NCBI GenBank assembly: GCA_019454045.1
Contig: SKCR01035593.1
Span: 41,776-105,775, forward strand
Length of the DNA: 64,000 nucleotides
Reading direction: 5' to 3'
Source: Zanthoxylum bungeanum
Lineage: Eukaryota > Streptophyta > Magnoliopsida > Sapindales > Rutaceae
In this document: piece by piece, positions 10,135-22,420 of the stretch
Position numbering within the stretch: position 1 is the first letter of the stretch
How the letters are laid out: every line of letters begins with the position of its first letter
Program-made: the position numbers and the translations under genes
Notes under the pieces: model-generated
Told to the model about the DNA's origin: nothing
Seen by the model: the letters and a program-made list of their open reading frames with translations, nothing else
Databases searched by the model: none

Positions 10135-12017
10135 TGTTAGTGTCCTAGACATGCCAAGGATATCTAAGCGTGATTATTGTGCGAATAAATCAAAGATAAG
10201 TTGCGGAAATTACTTACATTGATCGGTTGAGATTTCAAAAATTTCGAATGATGTAGGATCTCCAAGCTTGTTCGGTGAGTTCTAAACTCGAGGGTGAGTT
10301 TCCCTATCACCTTCACTTGACTCATTATGTGCTAGCAAGAACAAATTTTGAAAGAAAAATTTTCTCATGAAGCTCACGGTTTTCACAAAGAGAGAGGAAG
10401 AGGAATATTGTATTTTTGATTTCTAAAATCTAATCCAAAATGTTGACTTCAAAAGTAACTTTAAATTGGATGGTGTGTGTAATAAGTAATCCAATTACTA
10501 TTTCAACTACTTCCATCAAAGTGATTGACTAGTGATGTAAGTTAGTGGGTCCCACACTTAAATTCAAAATTCAAGTTGAGTGAAACTACACACTTCGGGC
10601 TCAGTTTTATTTAATCCGATTAAACGAATTTTTCGTTGCGACGTAATTAAATCCAATTTAATTAAATAATAATGCCTCGCAAAATTGTTACGAAAGTCGC
10701 TCGCGAGTTAATTCCAAATTAATTCGTTCGCTTGAATTAAAATCCAATTTTAATTCCGTATTGAAATCCAATTTCAATTAATATATCCAATATATTATTT
10801 TAGCCCAAATAAATAAAGTAAATAGAAAAATCCAATTTAACTATTAAATTTATTTTACCTATTAATTCCAAATTAATCGAGTTATCTCTTCTTCACGAAT
10901 TAATCCAAGATTAATTCTTGACGCAATTAATCCCAGATTAATTTTCTCTCTCATAATTAATCCCAGATTAATTCCCTGTTCGAGTCAAATCTCATAGGTG
11001 AATCTTCGAGAAATGACCTAAGAGATTCCTGGATATATTGGCAGTAAATATACTTGTCGGACTATCCGAATACGTGCGTACCTAGTTCCATGTTCTTACC
11101 GATTTACAAGACATAGTTGGCTTCTAGCAAAGCATCGTGTCTACCTAATTCTCCAAAAATATTCAATGAAGAATATACAATCTTTATCAGGCGTAGTATA
11201 CAGTGTATTGCGTATTGCGTATTGCGATCCATTATCGGATGTCACATGCTAGGCCTAGGGCTGGAATTTTGTCTGCCCCGTACAAAGCATATATCGGATC
11301 TCTAGTAACTAGTCTTTATAATCGGATAGTCATGACCTAGTCATACTATCCCGACAGCTGCAGCATTTAAGAGTACCAGTTCTGTATCCTACGTGATCAT
11401 CATCTCCATATGAATGAAGTGATACTTCCATCCTGACATCACACTACGATTCTCAGTATACCCAGAAGAGGTGTACACAGAACCTGTGAAAGCTCCGGAC
11501 GACCAAAACCAAAGCATACTGATTGTCGCAAGTATTAGCGATGCAAGTCTCAGTTTAAGACCAAATACACCTACCCTGATTCGATTCACATAGACACATA
11601 GTCATACTACCAATGGGATTCCGAGGGGTCTATACAGAGCGAAGCTGTTCCCGGTCCAATGGCGGACAGAACCTCCAATCACACTTGCATAAGTATCTAA
11701 TACTTAAATATATGAGAACTATGTCGTTAAGCTTCCATAACGCGCAAAAGTATAATACTAGTTTATTCTGCATTATCGAAGTCCAGTCTCGATAATACTA
11801 TGACTAGTGATATTTAATGATTAAACCTTTCGTGTATTAATACTGTCTCATATTTTATTAATCTGGTACTAATCATATAGACTTTTATCATTTATATATC
11901 CAAGTAATCCAATTATAAATGATAAAAGAGTAATTTCCTTTGTCACATAGTTAATTTGTACAAAGAACACCATGTCTTTTACAAATAGTGATGTTATAGG
12001 GTCATAATTGTCCAACA
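10135..12017 (-). repeat. RT2 3' LTR (1883 bp)
   Basis: On the minus strand it starts TGTTGGACAATTATGACC and ends in GGACACTAACA. The block 10610-10980 is made of repeated AATTAAT/AATCCAA words. Full-length relatives lie at 53465-55468 (solo) and partly at 1-309. The minus-strand sequence just inside, about 12018-12035, is purine-rich (GCGAGAGAT), fitting a polypurine tract. Confidence 0.9.
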
Positions 12018-12039
12018 ATCTCTCGCTTGGCCTATAGCC

Positions 12040-13394
12040 AATCACTCAAGTATCCAATACTTGAACTACGTACGGGTCGCTCATGTTTATCTGAGATATC
12101 ACTTTCGTCAGCGGATTTGTAAGGTTAATATCTGATGCGATTTATTCGATCATCACATCGCCACGATGTATGATCTGATGAATCAGATGAATTCGTCTAA
12201 GTACATACTTGGATCATTGATGAGATGGTAATTCCTTAGCCTGTGTTGTAGCCCAGCTCAGTTGCTAACAGAACTACTCATAATCATATTAGGAATTTTA
12301 TAGATAAAAAATGCTTCTTTTACTGCCTCAGCCGCAGCAATATATTCCGCTTTGTTATTGAATCGGCAACAGTATCTTACTTGGAAGATTTCCATCTCAC
12401 TATTCCGTTGTTCAAATAAAATATGTACCCTTATTGCGACTTATAGTCGTCTTTATCGGTTTGGAAACTTGCATCGGTGATCACAGTCACCTCAAGTTCT
12501 CAATCTCCATAAATTAAGAAAGCATCTTTAGTTCCTCTAAAATACTTGAGGATGTTCTTAACATCAATCCAGTGATCATCACCTGGATCGGCCTGATTGT
12601 GACCGCAGATGCTCAAAGCATATGAGATACCAGGTCGCGTACATGTTTGTCAATATACGAGTTCTCGGAGAGTGCCAACAACTTTTAAATCTATCCCAGT
12701 AGATCCTTATTCCTAGAATAAAGGTTGCCTCTCCCAAGAATTTCATGGAGAATTTTAATGAAAGCCAAGCTTTCACCGATTTTAATATGGGAATGTAATT
12801 GCTAAGAATCAATACATCATCATTGTATAGGATAATCATTATCAGTGCGCTCCTACTAACCTTCTTATACACAAGAATCATCTTCATTTTGAATGAAACC
12901 ATATACCATTATGATCTCATCAAAACATTGGTTCCAAGAACGTAATGCTTGCTTTCATCCATAAATGGATCGATTTAACTTGCAAACCTAGTTTACATGT
13001 TTTGGCGCAACAAAAACCGTCAGGCTGTTATATAAAACATCCTCCAAAAGGTTTCCGTTAAGGAAAGCGATTTTGACGTCCATCTGCCATATTTCATAAC
13101 TGAAATATGCAGCAATAGCAAGCATTATCCGAATGGATTTAATCATGGCAACTGGTAAAAGGTTTCATCGTAATCGACACCATGTTGATGACGATACCCT
13201 TTCGCGACAAGCCTAGCTTTGTACGTTTGTATGTTTCCATCCATGACTGTCTTCACCATGAAGACCCATTTGCTACCAATAGGCACAATGCCTTCTGGTA
13301 CACCAACCAGTGTCCAAGCTTGGTTGGTATACATGGAATCCATCTCGGACTTCATGGCCTTTTTCCATAAAACGGAGTCGACACCTTGTATCAC
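12040..13394 (-). pseudogene. pol: RT2 reverse transcriptase and RNase H, broken
   Basis: On the minus strand the RT N-terminal block (GSKWVFMVKTVMDGNIQTYK) is at 13394-13143. A QMDVK-type palm follows near 13080, then YNDD in place of the usual YVDD (12816-12827). RNase H blocks follow down to about 12040, including antisense sequence for an AEYIAAAEA-like segment near 12320-12345. Several stops and shifts separate the pieces. Homology of each block to Copia RT is clear. Confidence 0.88.
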
Positions 13395-14420
13395 TACCTC
13401 ATACGTAGTCGGTTCATTATCCTCAATAAGACTAATGTCTACGTGAGGTGAGATCAGAAAACCATACCTCTTAGGTTGTTTTCTGACTCTCTCCGACCTA
13501 CGTGGTTCTTGTGTATTAGAAGATTGTGGAACAGTCTCATCCCTGATGAACTATTCGTGTTCCGTTAAGGGGATCGGTGCCAGGAATAGTATCACTCCGA
13601 TTTTCATCGAGTTCTACTTTCTTCCCACTTACCACTGCATTTAGAAATTCCTCTATGGAAAACCGCATGGAGAGCAACAAATATTTTTTTCCTCTTGTGA
13701 GTTGTGGAATTGGTTTCCCTAGGATAACCAATTACAAATAGGCACTTATCCGATTTGGGTTGTAGTTTGGTACCATCCAAACATATACCCAGCATTGCCA
13801 AATCTTCAAGAATGAGAAATCCGGTTTTTTTCCTGTCCATATTTCATATGGAGTCTGTCCAACTGACTTTGGCGGAACCTTATTCAAAATAAGTATTGCA
13901 CTGTTCAATGTGTATCCCTTGAAGGAAATTAGTAGCTCAGTATGACTCATTATTAACCTAACTATATCCAACAAAGTCTAGTTTCTCCGTTCGGATACAC
14001 CACTCAATTGAGGTGGTCCGGGAGGAGTCCACTATGAAAGAACCATACTCTTTCAAGTAATCGAGAAACTTATTGTTTAAGTATTTTCCACTACGGTCCA
14101 ACCGTAATGTTTTAATACTTTTGACAGTCTGTTTTTCTACTTCGTGTCGAAACTCTTTGAATTTATCAAAAGTTTCCGACTTGTGTTTCTTAAGATACAC
14201 ATAACTATAACGCGATGCAATATCCATATAGGTTACGAAGTATTTATATCCACTTCTATCCTAGTTAGATATGGGCCCACATATGTCACCATGAATGAGG
14301 GCTAACACCTCGGTGGCACGTACACCCTTACCGCTAAAAGGCGTTTTAGGCATTTTGCCTAATAAACAAGATTCGTAGACGTCATATTATTTAGGATCAA
14401 ATCTGTCCATAGTATCCATT
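13395..14420 (-). pseudogene. pol: RT2 integrase, broken
   Basis: On the minus strand the integrase core shows an HGDICGPIS-like first acidic block near 14280, YKYFVTYMDIASRYSYVYLK near 14220 and TLRLDRSGKYLNN near 14095. A degenerate SGVSERRN-like block lies near 13985. The C-terminal region (TPYEIWTGKKPDFSFLKIW) is at about 13860-13795. It is split over at least four reading frames. Confidence 0.88.
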
Positions 14421-15850
14421 CTTCAAAAGAGTGGATATACGAGTCTTGTTAATGCGTCCCAGATGACAATGCCACAAATAAGTCTCATCTGATTTATTCA
14501 GTTTGAGCCTTTTGTTTGTCATATTATATGTTTGAGATTAATTTATATTCAAAATATAAATACTGTTATTCACATCTAATGTGTATATCTCAATATCTTA
14601 TTTATAAACAAAACACCCAGTGTTCTGGAACATAAAGGTTTACCCGCAACGAGTTAAACTAGATATAAAGATAATATTTCTAGTCAAACTAGGTACATTA
14701 TAACAGTTTCCTAATTTAAGTACATGCCCAATAGGCAGTTCCAAAACTTAGGTTCCCACAGCCAAAATAGCGACTCTCGTCCCGTTTCTGACTCGCATGT
14801 AGATCTTATCTGAAGCCAGTCTCCTACTAATCAGCAGATCCCGCACATCAATACATATGTATGTACCACTTCTAGTAACAAAATCTAATTTTAAAACTAC
14901 CAAGGGATATGTTTATAAAAAACATACCTAAAGTCGAAGCCTTGCTCGTCTTCACATCCTTCATGTCTGCCTTGTCCATATGGCAGTCACGCTTCCAGTG
15001 ACCCCGTTTGCCACAATTTAGGCAAACATCTTGGGATATGTCATTTGTCTTCCCAGAAGACTGTGACGATTTTTCCTTTGCCATTTTTCTTCACACCCTT
15101 AGAAGCCTTCGGCCAAGCCTTGGTCTTCTGGATGTCGAAGTAAGATGCGCCTTGCGCTTCTTGCCCTTTTGGAAGCTCTGGCTCTACCTTCTTGAGCATA
15201 GCCATTAACTCTCCAAGATTTTTTCTCTTGGTTCATGATGAACCCGCCCCAGCTTTCGGGTAGAGACTGTAAAATCAAATCTATGGAAGTCTCAGCCTCG
15301 TAGGTATTGCCCAGCTAACCTAGTTGTTCGATGTCAGCAATCATCTGCGACACCTAGTGCTCGACCGATGTACCCTCTGACATACGCGAGCGAAATAACT
15401 TCTTTTACAATTCGTACTTCTGAGATCTAAGGTTAGATCTATGAAGATCCTTTAATTTCAACATCATGGTATAAAGATGTAATCCTTAGTTCTGACGATG
15501 AAATTAAGGAGTCATTGCGGCAACCATAACAGATTGAGCACTAAAGTTATCATCACAATGAGTATTCTAAAGCTCATGCTTTACTATTTGCTCAACTCCA
15601 AGCTCAGGCCCGAGAGGTTTCACTATCCAATAGAGTAACTTCTCAACTCCCAGGACTATCCTAAGATTCATTTCCCAATCTGGAAAATTAGAGCCGTTAA
15701 ACACATTATCGCCTATGATTATTTCCCTAACGCTAATCTTTCAAGTCATCTCGATTGCAATAGTCTAACTATCCAATCAACGATTTCGGGTAAACTCAAA
15801 ATGTAATGGTTACTATAGTCTAACTATATAACCAACTACAATGGAGTAGT
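14421..15850 (-). pseudogene. gag: RT2 gag and protease region, broken
   Basis: A zinc knuckle CLNCGKRGHWKRDC is encoded on the minus strand at about 15031-14985. Upstream of it (15400-15200), minus-strand frames encode a UBN2-type gag segment (ADIEQLG, LILQSLPESWGGF) across frameshifts. Downstream, 14860-14430 holds the degenerate protease/pre-integrase part, where I do not see a clean DSG protease triad. Confidence 0.85.
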
Positions 15851-16780
15851 GTTTAATACAATTTAACTGTTCAAAGAAAGCAATATTCAATATCAGTCCA
15901 ACTAATATATTTATAACAACGATAAATAAAATAAAAGAGCGCATGTTGGCAAATTTAAAACTGGCCTCCCACTATTTTTCGGCGAGCCTCTAACCCTCTA
16001 TGGAGTACTCGGGATACCTAGTTTCCTAGTGGGCTAGGATCCCGTTAAATAACACACAACCTTGACTTTGGCCAACAAGCTGTATGAAACTTAACTAGGT
16101 AGATCTTTAAGATCAATTTGATCTCATCTAATTCCTAAATCCGGTAGGTGGACCTCCAAGTCTGAAAAATATATCCAATATATATAAAAATATCCAATAT
16201 ATTTCCTAACCTTTTCCTCTGAATCAACTAAGCCTTGGCTTTGGCTCAACAAACTTAATGATTCCAGTTAAGCGGGACTCATTGACAGTGGGAAAGCTTC
16301 GTAATCGACGTCGATGAACTAGAAGTGACCTTGACTTTGGCCAACAAGTCACAACCGCCCAAGACATGCGATATGGAACAAAGCTTTCGTGGTTCAAACA
16401 CATCCGCGATGGACATTGATCTTGACTTTGGCCAACAAACCAATGCCAATCTTGGATCTTGAGAGAGAACCACTCAATGGAAGGGAAATGTTTAATATTT
16501 GAATGAGGGTTTTTCGCGTAAATTGGCAACCAATTTATTATCTTTGATTAGGTCTCATCATACACCCTTAAGCATGCATTGTAAAAGCATAATAAGGCGC
16601 AAAATAAATTAATAATGATATGCGGATGGATATATAAAACAATGTATTCCTTGAACAAATCTTTCCCTTTCCTCTCTCTCCCGCTAGCACTATTCTTAAT
16701 TCTACCCAATTACATAATACATTAAAGAAACCTCATTTACATTAAGGGGAATTGGTGAGAAGATAAATACAATGAGAAAA
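15851..16780 (-). other. RT2 leader with repeated CTTTGGC motif
   Basis: This is the non-coding 5' leader. The + strand words CTTGACTTTGGCCAACAA or a close variant occur four times, near 16062, 16231, 16329 and 16420 (minus: TTGTTGGCCAAAGTCAAG). ORFs here are short and unrelated to known proteins. The primer site expected next to the LTR is missing because of the LTR truncation. Confidence 0.65.
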
Positions 16781-17477
16781 TCATGACCTAGTCATACTAT
16801 CCCGATAGTTGTAGCATTTAAGAGTACCAGTTCTGTATCCTACGTGATCATCATCTCCATGTGACTGAAGTGATACTTTCATCTTGACATCACAACCAAC
16901 ACACTACGATTCTCAGTATACCAGAAGAGGCGTACACATAACCTGTTAAAGCTCCGGACGACCAAAACCAAAGCATACTGATTGTCGCAAGTATTAGCGA
17001 TGCAAGTCTCAGGTTAAGACCAAATACACCTACCCTGATTCGGATTCCCATAGACACATATTCATACAACCAATGGGATTCCAAGGGGTCTATCCAGAGC
17101 AAAGCTGTTCCCGATTCAACGGCTACAGAACCTCCTATCACATTTGCATAAGTATCCAATACTTAAATATATGAAAACTATGTCGTTAAGCTTCCATAAC
17201 GCGCACAAGTGTAATACTAGTCTATTCCGTATTATCGATGTCCAGTCTCGATAATACTAAGACTATGGATATTTAATGATTAAATCTTTTGTGGATTAAT
17301 ATTATCTCATATCTTATTAATCCGGTACTAATCATATAGACTTTTATCATTTGTATATCCAAGTAATCCAATTATAAATGATAAAAGAGCAATTTCCTTT
17401 CTCACATAGTTAATTTGTACAAAAAAAACACCATGTCTTTTACAAATAGTGATGTTATGGGTCATAATTATCCAACA
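16781..17477 (-). repeat. RT2 5' LTR, truncated
   Basis: It matches 11330-12017 of the 3' LTR, starting at TCATGACCTAGTCATAC. About 1.2 kb corresponding to 10135-11329 (the R/U5 side on the minus strand) is missing together with the primer site. Because the outer TSD is intact, the loss happened after insertion or during that integration event. Confidence 0.88.
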
Positions 17478-17482
17478 TCCCA

Positions 17483-17884
17483 TGTATAAGATTTTCATTA
17501 TAAACAACATATATGGAAGGTCTTGGTATATATAGTATTATCTTGTTTTTCATAGAGATTGTCCCCAAAATTCGAACATGTGATTAGGAGTGGTAGTCTG
17601 GCTTATGATTCCTTTATTTGATTCGATATGGATCGTATTAAAGCGAATGCGAATTTGAAAAAAAAAATCGATTCAATTCGATTCGTTTATTAAATGAATA
17701 AAATATGAATTTGATTTTATAATTCATTTATTAAACAAGTCGAATTTGTTTAAGATCCATTTCATTATATTAATAATTTACCAGTAAATTTTTAAAACAA
17801 AAATATCAAGTAATAAAGTAACTTTGGTAATTTAGTATTTATTATAATGAATTTGTTATTAACTTTAAGTATTGTTAGGATGAT
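17483..17884. other. AT-rich flank of RT3, no gene seen
   Basis: The first ~40 bp complete the tandem-repeat copy split by RT2. The rest has several GATTCGAT/CGATTC words and AT-rich DNA. It continues, after RT3, at 50722. Confidence 0.55.
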
Positions 17885-17889
17885 AAATT

Positions 17890-18264
17890 TGTAAGATCCA
17901 GCTGTTACATGTATGAGACATGCTAACCACCATTTGAAGACTAATGAGGAATATGTCATGCAAATTTTGGTAAAAGATCAAAGTTGTGGAAAAACTTGAG
18001 CAAACTTCCAAATCAACTTTAGGTGGAGATTTAACATTTCCATGAAATTATGGAGTGATTGGTGGGCACTGTAGAGCCAAAAGTTTCCTATAAATTCATA
18101 GCTTGGTTGTAAGCTCAAAGCATCCCAAAGTTTGTGTATAGAGAGTGTAGTGAGGTTTTTTACTTTGTAAAGTTTAAACAGTTTTGTATTCTATTCTTGA
18201 GAGTAATAGAAAAGCATTCGGTTTTTCCTCAAACACATTTTAGAGTGATCAGAGAATCACAAAA
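17890..18264 (+). repeat. RT3 5' LTR
   Basis: A short LTR (~375 bp) starting TGTAAGATCC. CCTATAAATTC near 18088 is a TATA-like site. It is similar to 50341-50716, with about two dozen differences. The 3' copy ends CACAACA where this one reads CACAAAA. Confidence 0.9.
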
Positions 18265-18266
18265 AA

Positions 18267-18280
18267 TGGTATCAGAGAGC
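18267..18280 (+). other. RT3 primer-binding site
   Basis: TGGTATCAGAGAGC lies two bases after the 5' LTR. It is a tRNA-Met-type primer site with a duplicated AG relative to TGGTATCAGAGC. Confidence 0.88.
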
Positions 18281-18894
18281 TTTGGTTCTACTTTGGGGTC
18301 GTAAAATCGAAAAATGGAGCTTGGTTAGGAAAATTTGAGTTTCGGAAAAGTTGTCAAAAATCTATTTTGAGGATACCATCAGTTAATTCACGTCGAGACA
18401 AGTTCGGTGGTATTTTCCGACGATCAAACGGACGTCCGAGAAGCCCGCACGCTCCGTCACTCTTGAAGAGTGAAGCCCACTCTTGCCACGCGCCACACGC
18501 GCGTCTGGAGGACGAAGACGACCACATCGTGCCACGTCATCGTCACGCACGCTGCCACGCCAGCCTACCTGCCACGACAGAAGGCACGTCAGTGACACAT
18601 CATCAGCCACATCATCGACATGTGTCAGCCATGTCAGCAATCCGGTCCCACTTTTTCCATGTCATCTGCCACGTCAGTAGCCTGGTAAATTTCATTTAGC
18701 CCCCTTAATTCTTTGAAATTTACAGTTTAGCCCCATAAGTTTTAGAAATTTACAAATCAGTCCCTGAGTCAGATTTGGACGAACGAAGTGTCTAATACAC
18801 AATTTTCAACCATTCTGGACGCAACGGTGACCTCAGATTTTGGAAATTCAGTCCAAATTTTAACCAATTTTCATTTTAATCTTTAAAACTTAAA
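18281..18894 (+). other. RT3 leader, GC-rich with repeated CCACGTCA words
   Basis: The interval 18390-18680 is GC-rich against an AT-rich background. It carries CCACGTCA or GCACGTCA near 18533, 18585 and 18669, plus CATGTCA variants. The long ORFs in several frames here are a by-product of the GC-rich repeat and not protein genes. Confidence 0.55.
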
Positions 18895-19896
18895 ATGGAA
18901 ATAGAAGATTCCCCTTCTGGTGCAATGATCAAGCTGACAGCAACTAATTACTCAATCTGGAGACCTCAGATGATAGATTATTTACACTATAAAGATTTTT
19001 TTGATGTTATCGAGGTGAAGAGAGTGAGACCAGAATCTGTTAAAGAGTATGACTTTAACAAACTCAGTAACATAACTCTAGGTCAGATTAGACAGTAGAT
19101 TGGTCACAGTGTCTTCCACCACGTAGAACATGATACAGATGCTTAGGAAATATGGATAAAGATGGAAGACATGTTTCAGGCCAAAAAAGCTTGGAATAAA
19201 GCCTTAATCATGAGGCGTTTGGTGAACCTGAAGCTATGGAGTGGAACTTCCGTTGCATAACACACCAACAAGTTCCAAAGCCTAGTGAACCAGTTGTTTG
19301 CAATAGACATGCAACAGGTAGACGAAGTTCAAGCCCTCTTGCTACTCAGTTCTCTTCTGGATAGTTTGGAGACAGTGGTGGTTACTCTCAGTAACTCAGA
19401 TCCAGGAGGAAAACTTACCATGCCTATGGTAAAATATGCCTTGTCAAATGAAGAAGCCAGAAGAAAAGACGTGGGCTTAGATCAAACAGAAGCCCTTGTC
19501 TCAGAGCATTCGAGGAAGACAACATAAGAAAAATCCTACATACAAGTGCTTCCACTGTGGCATAGAAGGCCACCTAAAGAAAAATTGCCAGAAACTGCAA
19601 CGAAAGCAAAGACAAGGCAATAACCAGCCAAAGAAGAATGAAGCGGAGACACTATTAGTTACCACAGTATATGTAGCTATATGCTCCGGCCAAGAAGAAG
19701 CATGCCTTCACACTGCAACTCAGGAAGTCGAGTGGGTGGTAGATACTGCAGCATCCTACCACGTCACTCCTCACATGGATTTCTTCACAACATACAAAGA
19801 CGGAGACTTTGGAGCAGTGAAGATGGGGAATACCAGTTCTTCTCAGATAGTAGGAATTGGTGAAATACAGTTGCAGACAAATGCAGGGTATACAAT
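18895..19896 (+). pseudogene. gag: RT3 gag and protease, broken and cut by RT4
   Basis: Gag starts at ATG 18895 (MEIEDSPSGAMIKLTATNYS), followed by WRPQMIDYLHYKDF. In-frame stops occur at 19096-19098 and near 19144 and 19258, and a frameshift lies near 19520. The zinc knuckle CFHCGIEGHLKKNC is at 19548-19588. Protease reads WVVDTAASYHVTP (Asp codon 19742-19744), the form used by Tnt1-like elements. The frame runs to GYTI at 19896, where RT4 starts with its TSD (ACAAT, 19892-19896). Confidence 0.9.
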
Positions 19897-22420
19897 TGTT
19901 GGGGTTTTGGGCGAAGGGCGCAACGGAAGCGCGGTTCGGGGGAAATCGTAATTTAAAATCTTTTTTAAATTATCGAATAAATTATTTAATATCTAATATG
20001 AATAATTTATTCATATTTCACCTAAACCTATTTATTCAATATCAAATATCAACATAAATAAGGTTGAAACGTCGCGAAACGTTTTCGAAAACTATTTTTT
20101 CATAAAATGACGGAAAATATGTTTTTGACCGAACCGACCACCCGATACTTATGAGGACTGTCCAGGTCAGCCCCAATAGTGTCAGGGCAGTTCATGGGCT
20201 GCCCGAACAGTGACAGATTCACTGTTTGGGCAGTCGTCACCCGGTAATGCCGTTTTTGGCCGTTTTCGCTTATTTCAACTAGTAAACACTTTTCGAAAAT
20301 TGTTCCAACTACCAAAACACATCCAATACATTCATATGACATTAAATTCATCACATAATTTCCAATTTTATAGGATCTGATCCATAAATAAAAAATTCTA
20401 ATTTTCATGCTTTAAATCCAAATTTTCAAGAGTAATCTAATTAATCATAACACCAACCAAAGTCACCACATATGAACAACCCAAGAACAATTATAGGTGC
20501 CATAAGAGTGGTCATAACACTCTAGAATAGCAACTCATCAATAATTGATCAAGTTGGACAATAATTACACTAATTACTTCCAAAACTACTTCACACATGC
20601 AATTCACTTCCATCTCCATCATCCACAAACCAAAGCCCCAAAAATTCAGATTTGAAGGAACCCTAGAATATTTCTAAATCATCAAGAAACAAGAAATCAA
20701 ATTTCTAAACTGAGGGTTAAGTAGATTACCTTTTAATCTCTTGAAATCCCAAATTTTTTTCTTGATTTTCCTTCAATTCTTCATGGATTTATCAAATAAT
20801 TTTCAAACCCATTTTTTCTTCTTTGGTTTGGCAATGGAGGCTTGAACAAGAGAGAGAAAAAAAATTTTCTATTTTAAAATGTGTATGACCGACTTTATCA
20901 TGAAATAAGAACAATTTGGTCTTTTCTTTCATTTTAATCAAATTAAATAATAATTGTACTTTATGTTAGCCAATCAAATTAGCACAACCAAAGTATAATT
21001 AAATCATGCCATATCAACCAATAATAATTGGACAAATTCCATAACATTTATTGAAAAAAAGTTTATTAATTAATAATTCAAATATTTAACAATTAAATAT
21101 CCAAATAATCAATTATTGTAATTAATATTATTATATATGTATTTTATTTACAATAAATAACAAATACATATATTTATGGCATGTATTAAAATTTCATTTG
21201 ATGAATAATTAATGTGTATCTAATCGTTTTATGTATCAAATACAAATACGAAATAATTATGATCTGACAAAATCCCCCAATACATGTGTTATTGTTTAAC
21301 CGATTAAACGATCTGGATTAACTCATTTAACCCTATGAAGTATTATGAATAATTCGTATTATTCAAATCGAGTTTCCCAAGTGTTCAACGAGTACACTTC
21401 ATATTGTGAGACTCTCTAAGTTTAGGTTTTATCCGTCACAAAATTCAATTTCGTGTCCATAATTCACCCACTCATGAATTATGATGACCACGGATAATCT
21501 CGCTAAACTATACAAGTTGAGGTCATTGTATACGTATAATCCCTCCGTCACAGGCTATCCATATTATACCTGGGGTATAGATAAAAAACGTCAAAACTGT
21601 TCGTTATAATATAGTCGACTTTCAATTTACGATCTCTAAATAACACTCGGAACTTATTGCCAAAGTTATATCACGGCCATGGATTTACTAGATCGTAAAC
21701 ACGTGTTGGATGCATATGCCATGTACACAGGACTGACAGATCCTATCTTGATACGCACTGGATATCATGAGCATCAGTCTACACACCAACGAACAGGCAG
21801 AGGTCTGATCTAAATAGATCGGTGACATGACTGCCATCAAAGTGTGGAGGATAACTCATATATCCCATTGTGGTATCTCAAGTCAAATGACCACTATGCT
21901 CGCTCAACTCGAGAAGGTTCCTATTGACGTTGGTGTACCATCTATTAGGAAACCTTCAGTGAGTCGTTCGGTGTCTTATCAAATAAATACCTACATGTCT
22001 ATACGAGTCTCCTGAGACTCATGGTTTACTGGGATAAACCATCGGACCAAGTTGATATACGACATGTACTGGTCTCAGCGGACTTTACTAACCGACCCTT
22101 GTCAGTAAATCTTGACCAGGAACTTTATTTAAAGATATAAAACTAATAGTACGCTTCCCAATGTCAATTATAAACTACGTAGTAATTGCGCACTATACTG
22201 TAAATCCTAAGGTCTTTGTCTAATATACACGTATCACTAAACCAGATTTAGTTTCGATCTAATCATAATCAGATATCTAATCGCAATTAGATCAAATAAG
22301 TGTATAAAAGACAAGGGTGCTACCAATAATTAAGTAATATTATGGAAAATAGAATTGCTCGTATTTATGAATCGGACATAAATACGATCCGGATTGGCAC
22401 TCTGAGCACCAACCTTAACA
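19897..22420 (-). repeat. RT4 3' LTR (2.5 kb)
   Basis: On + it runs from TGTTGGGGTTTTGGGCGAAG to GAGCACCAACCTTAACA. It differs from the right LTR at several percent of positions plus small indels. No coding is supported in it. Confidence 0.88.

Larger units (their letters stand above)
10135..17477 (-). mobile_element. RT2: Ty1/Copia LTR retrotransposon, 5' LTR truncated
   Basis: Its outer ends are TGTTAGTGTCC (10135) and TATCCAACA (17477), flanked by the 5-bp TSD TCCCA (10130-10134 and 17478-17482). Read on the minus strand the order is truncated 5' LTR, leader, gag with zinc knuckle, integrase, RT, RNase H, polypurine tract, 3' LTR. This is Copia order. No primer site is visible where the right LTR's inner part has been deleted. 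All coding is broken. Confidence 0.92.

Noticed and set aside
17583..17884. A possible MITE with terminal inverted repeats around RT3 (with 50717-50900)
   Set aside because: The GATTCGAT-like words on both sides do not form a convincing terminal inverted repeat, and no TSD was found.
18367..18699. A 110-codon ORF rich in His and Arg after the RT3 primer site
   Set aside because: It is a by-product of repeated CCACGTCA words in the leader. Overlapping ORFs exist in other frames and strands.
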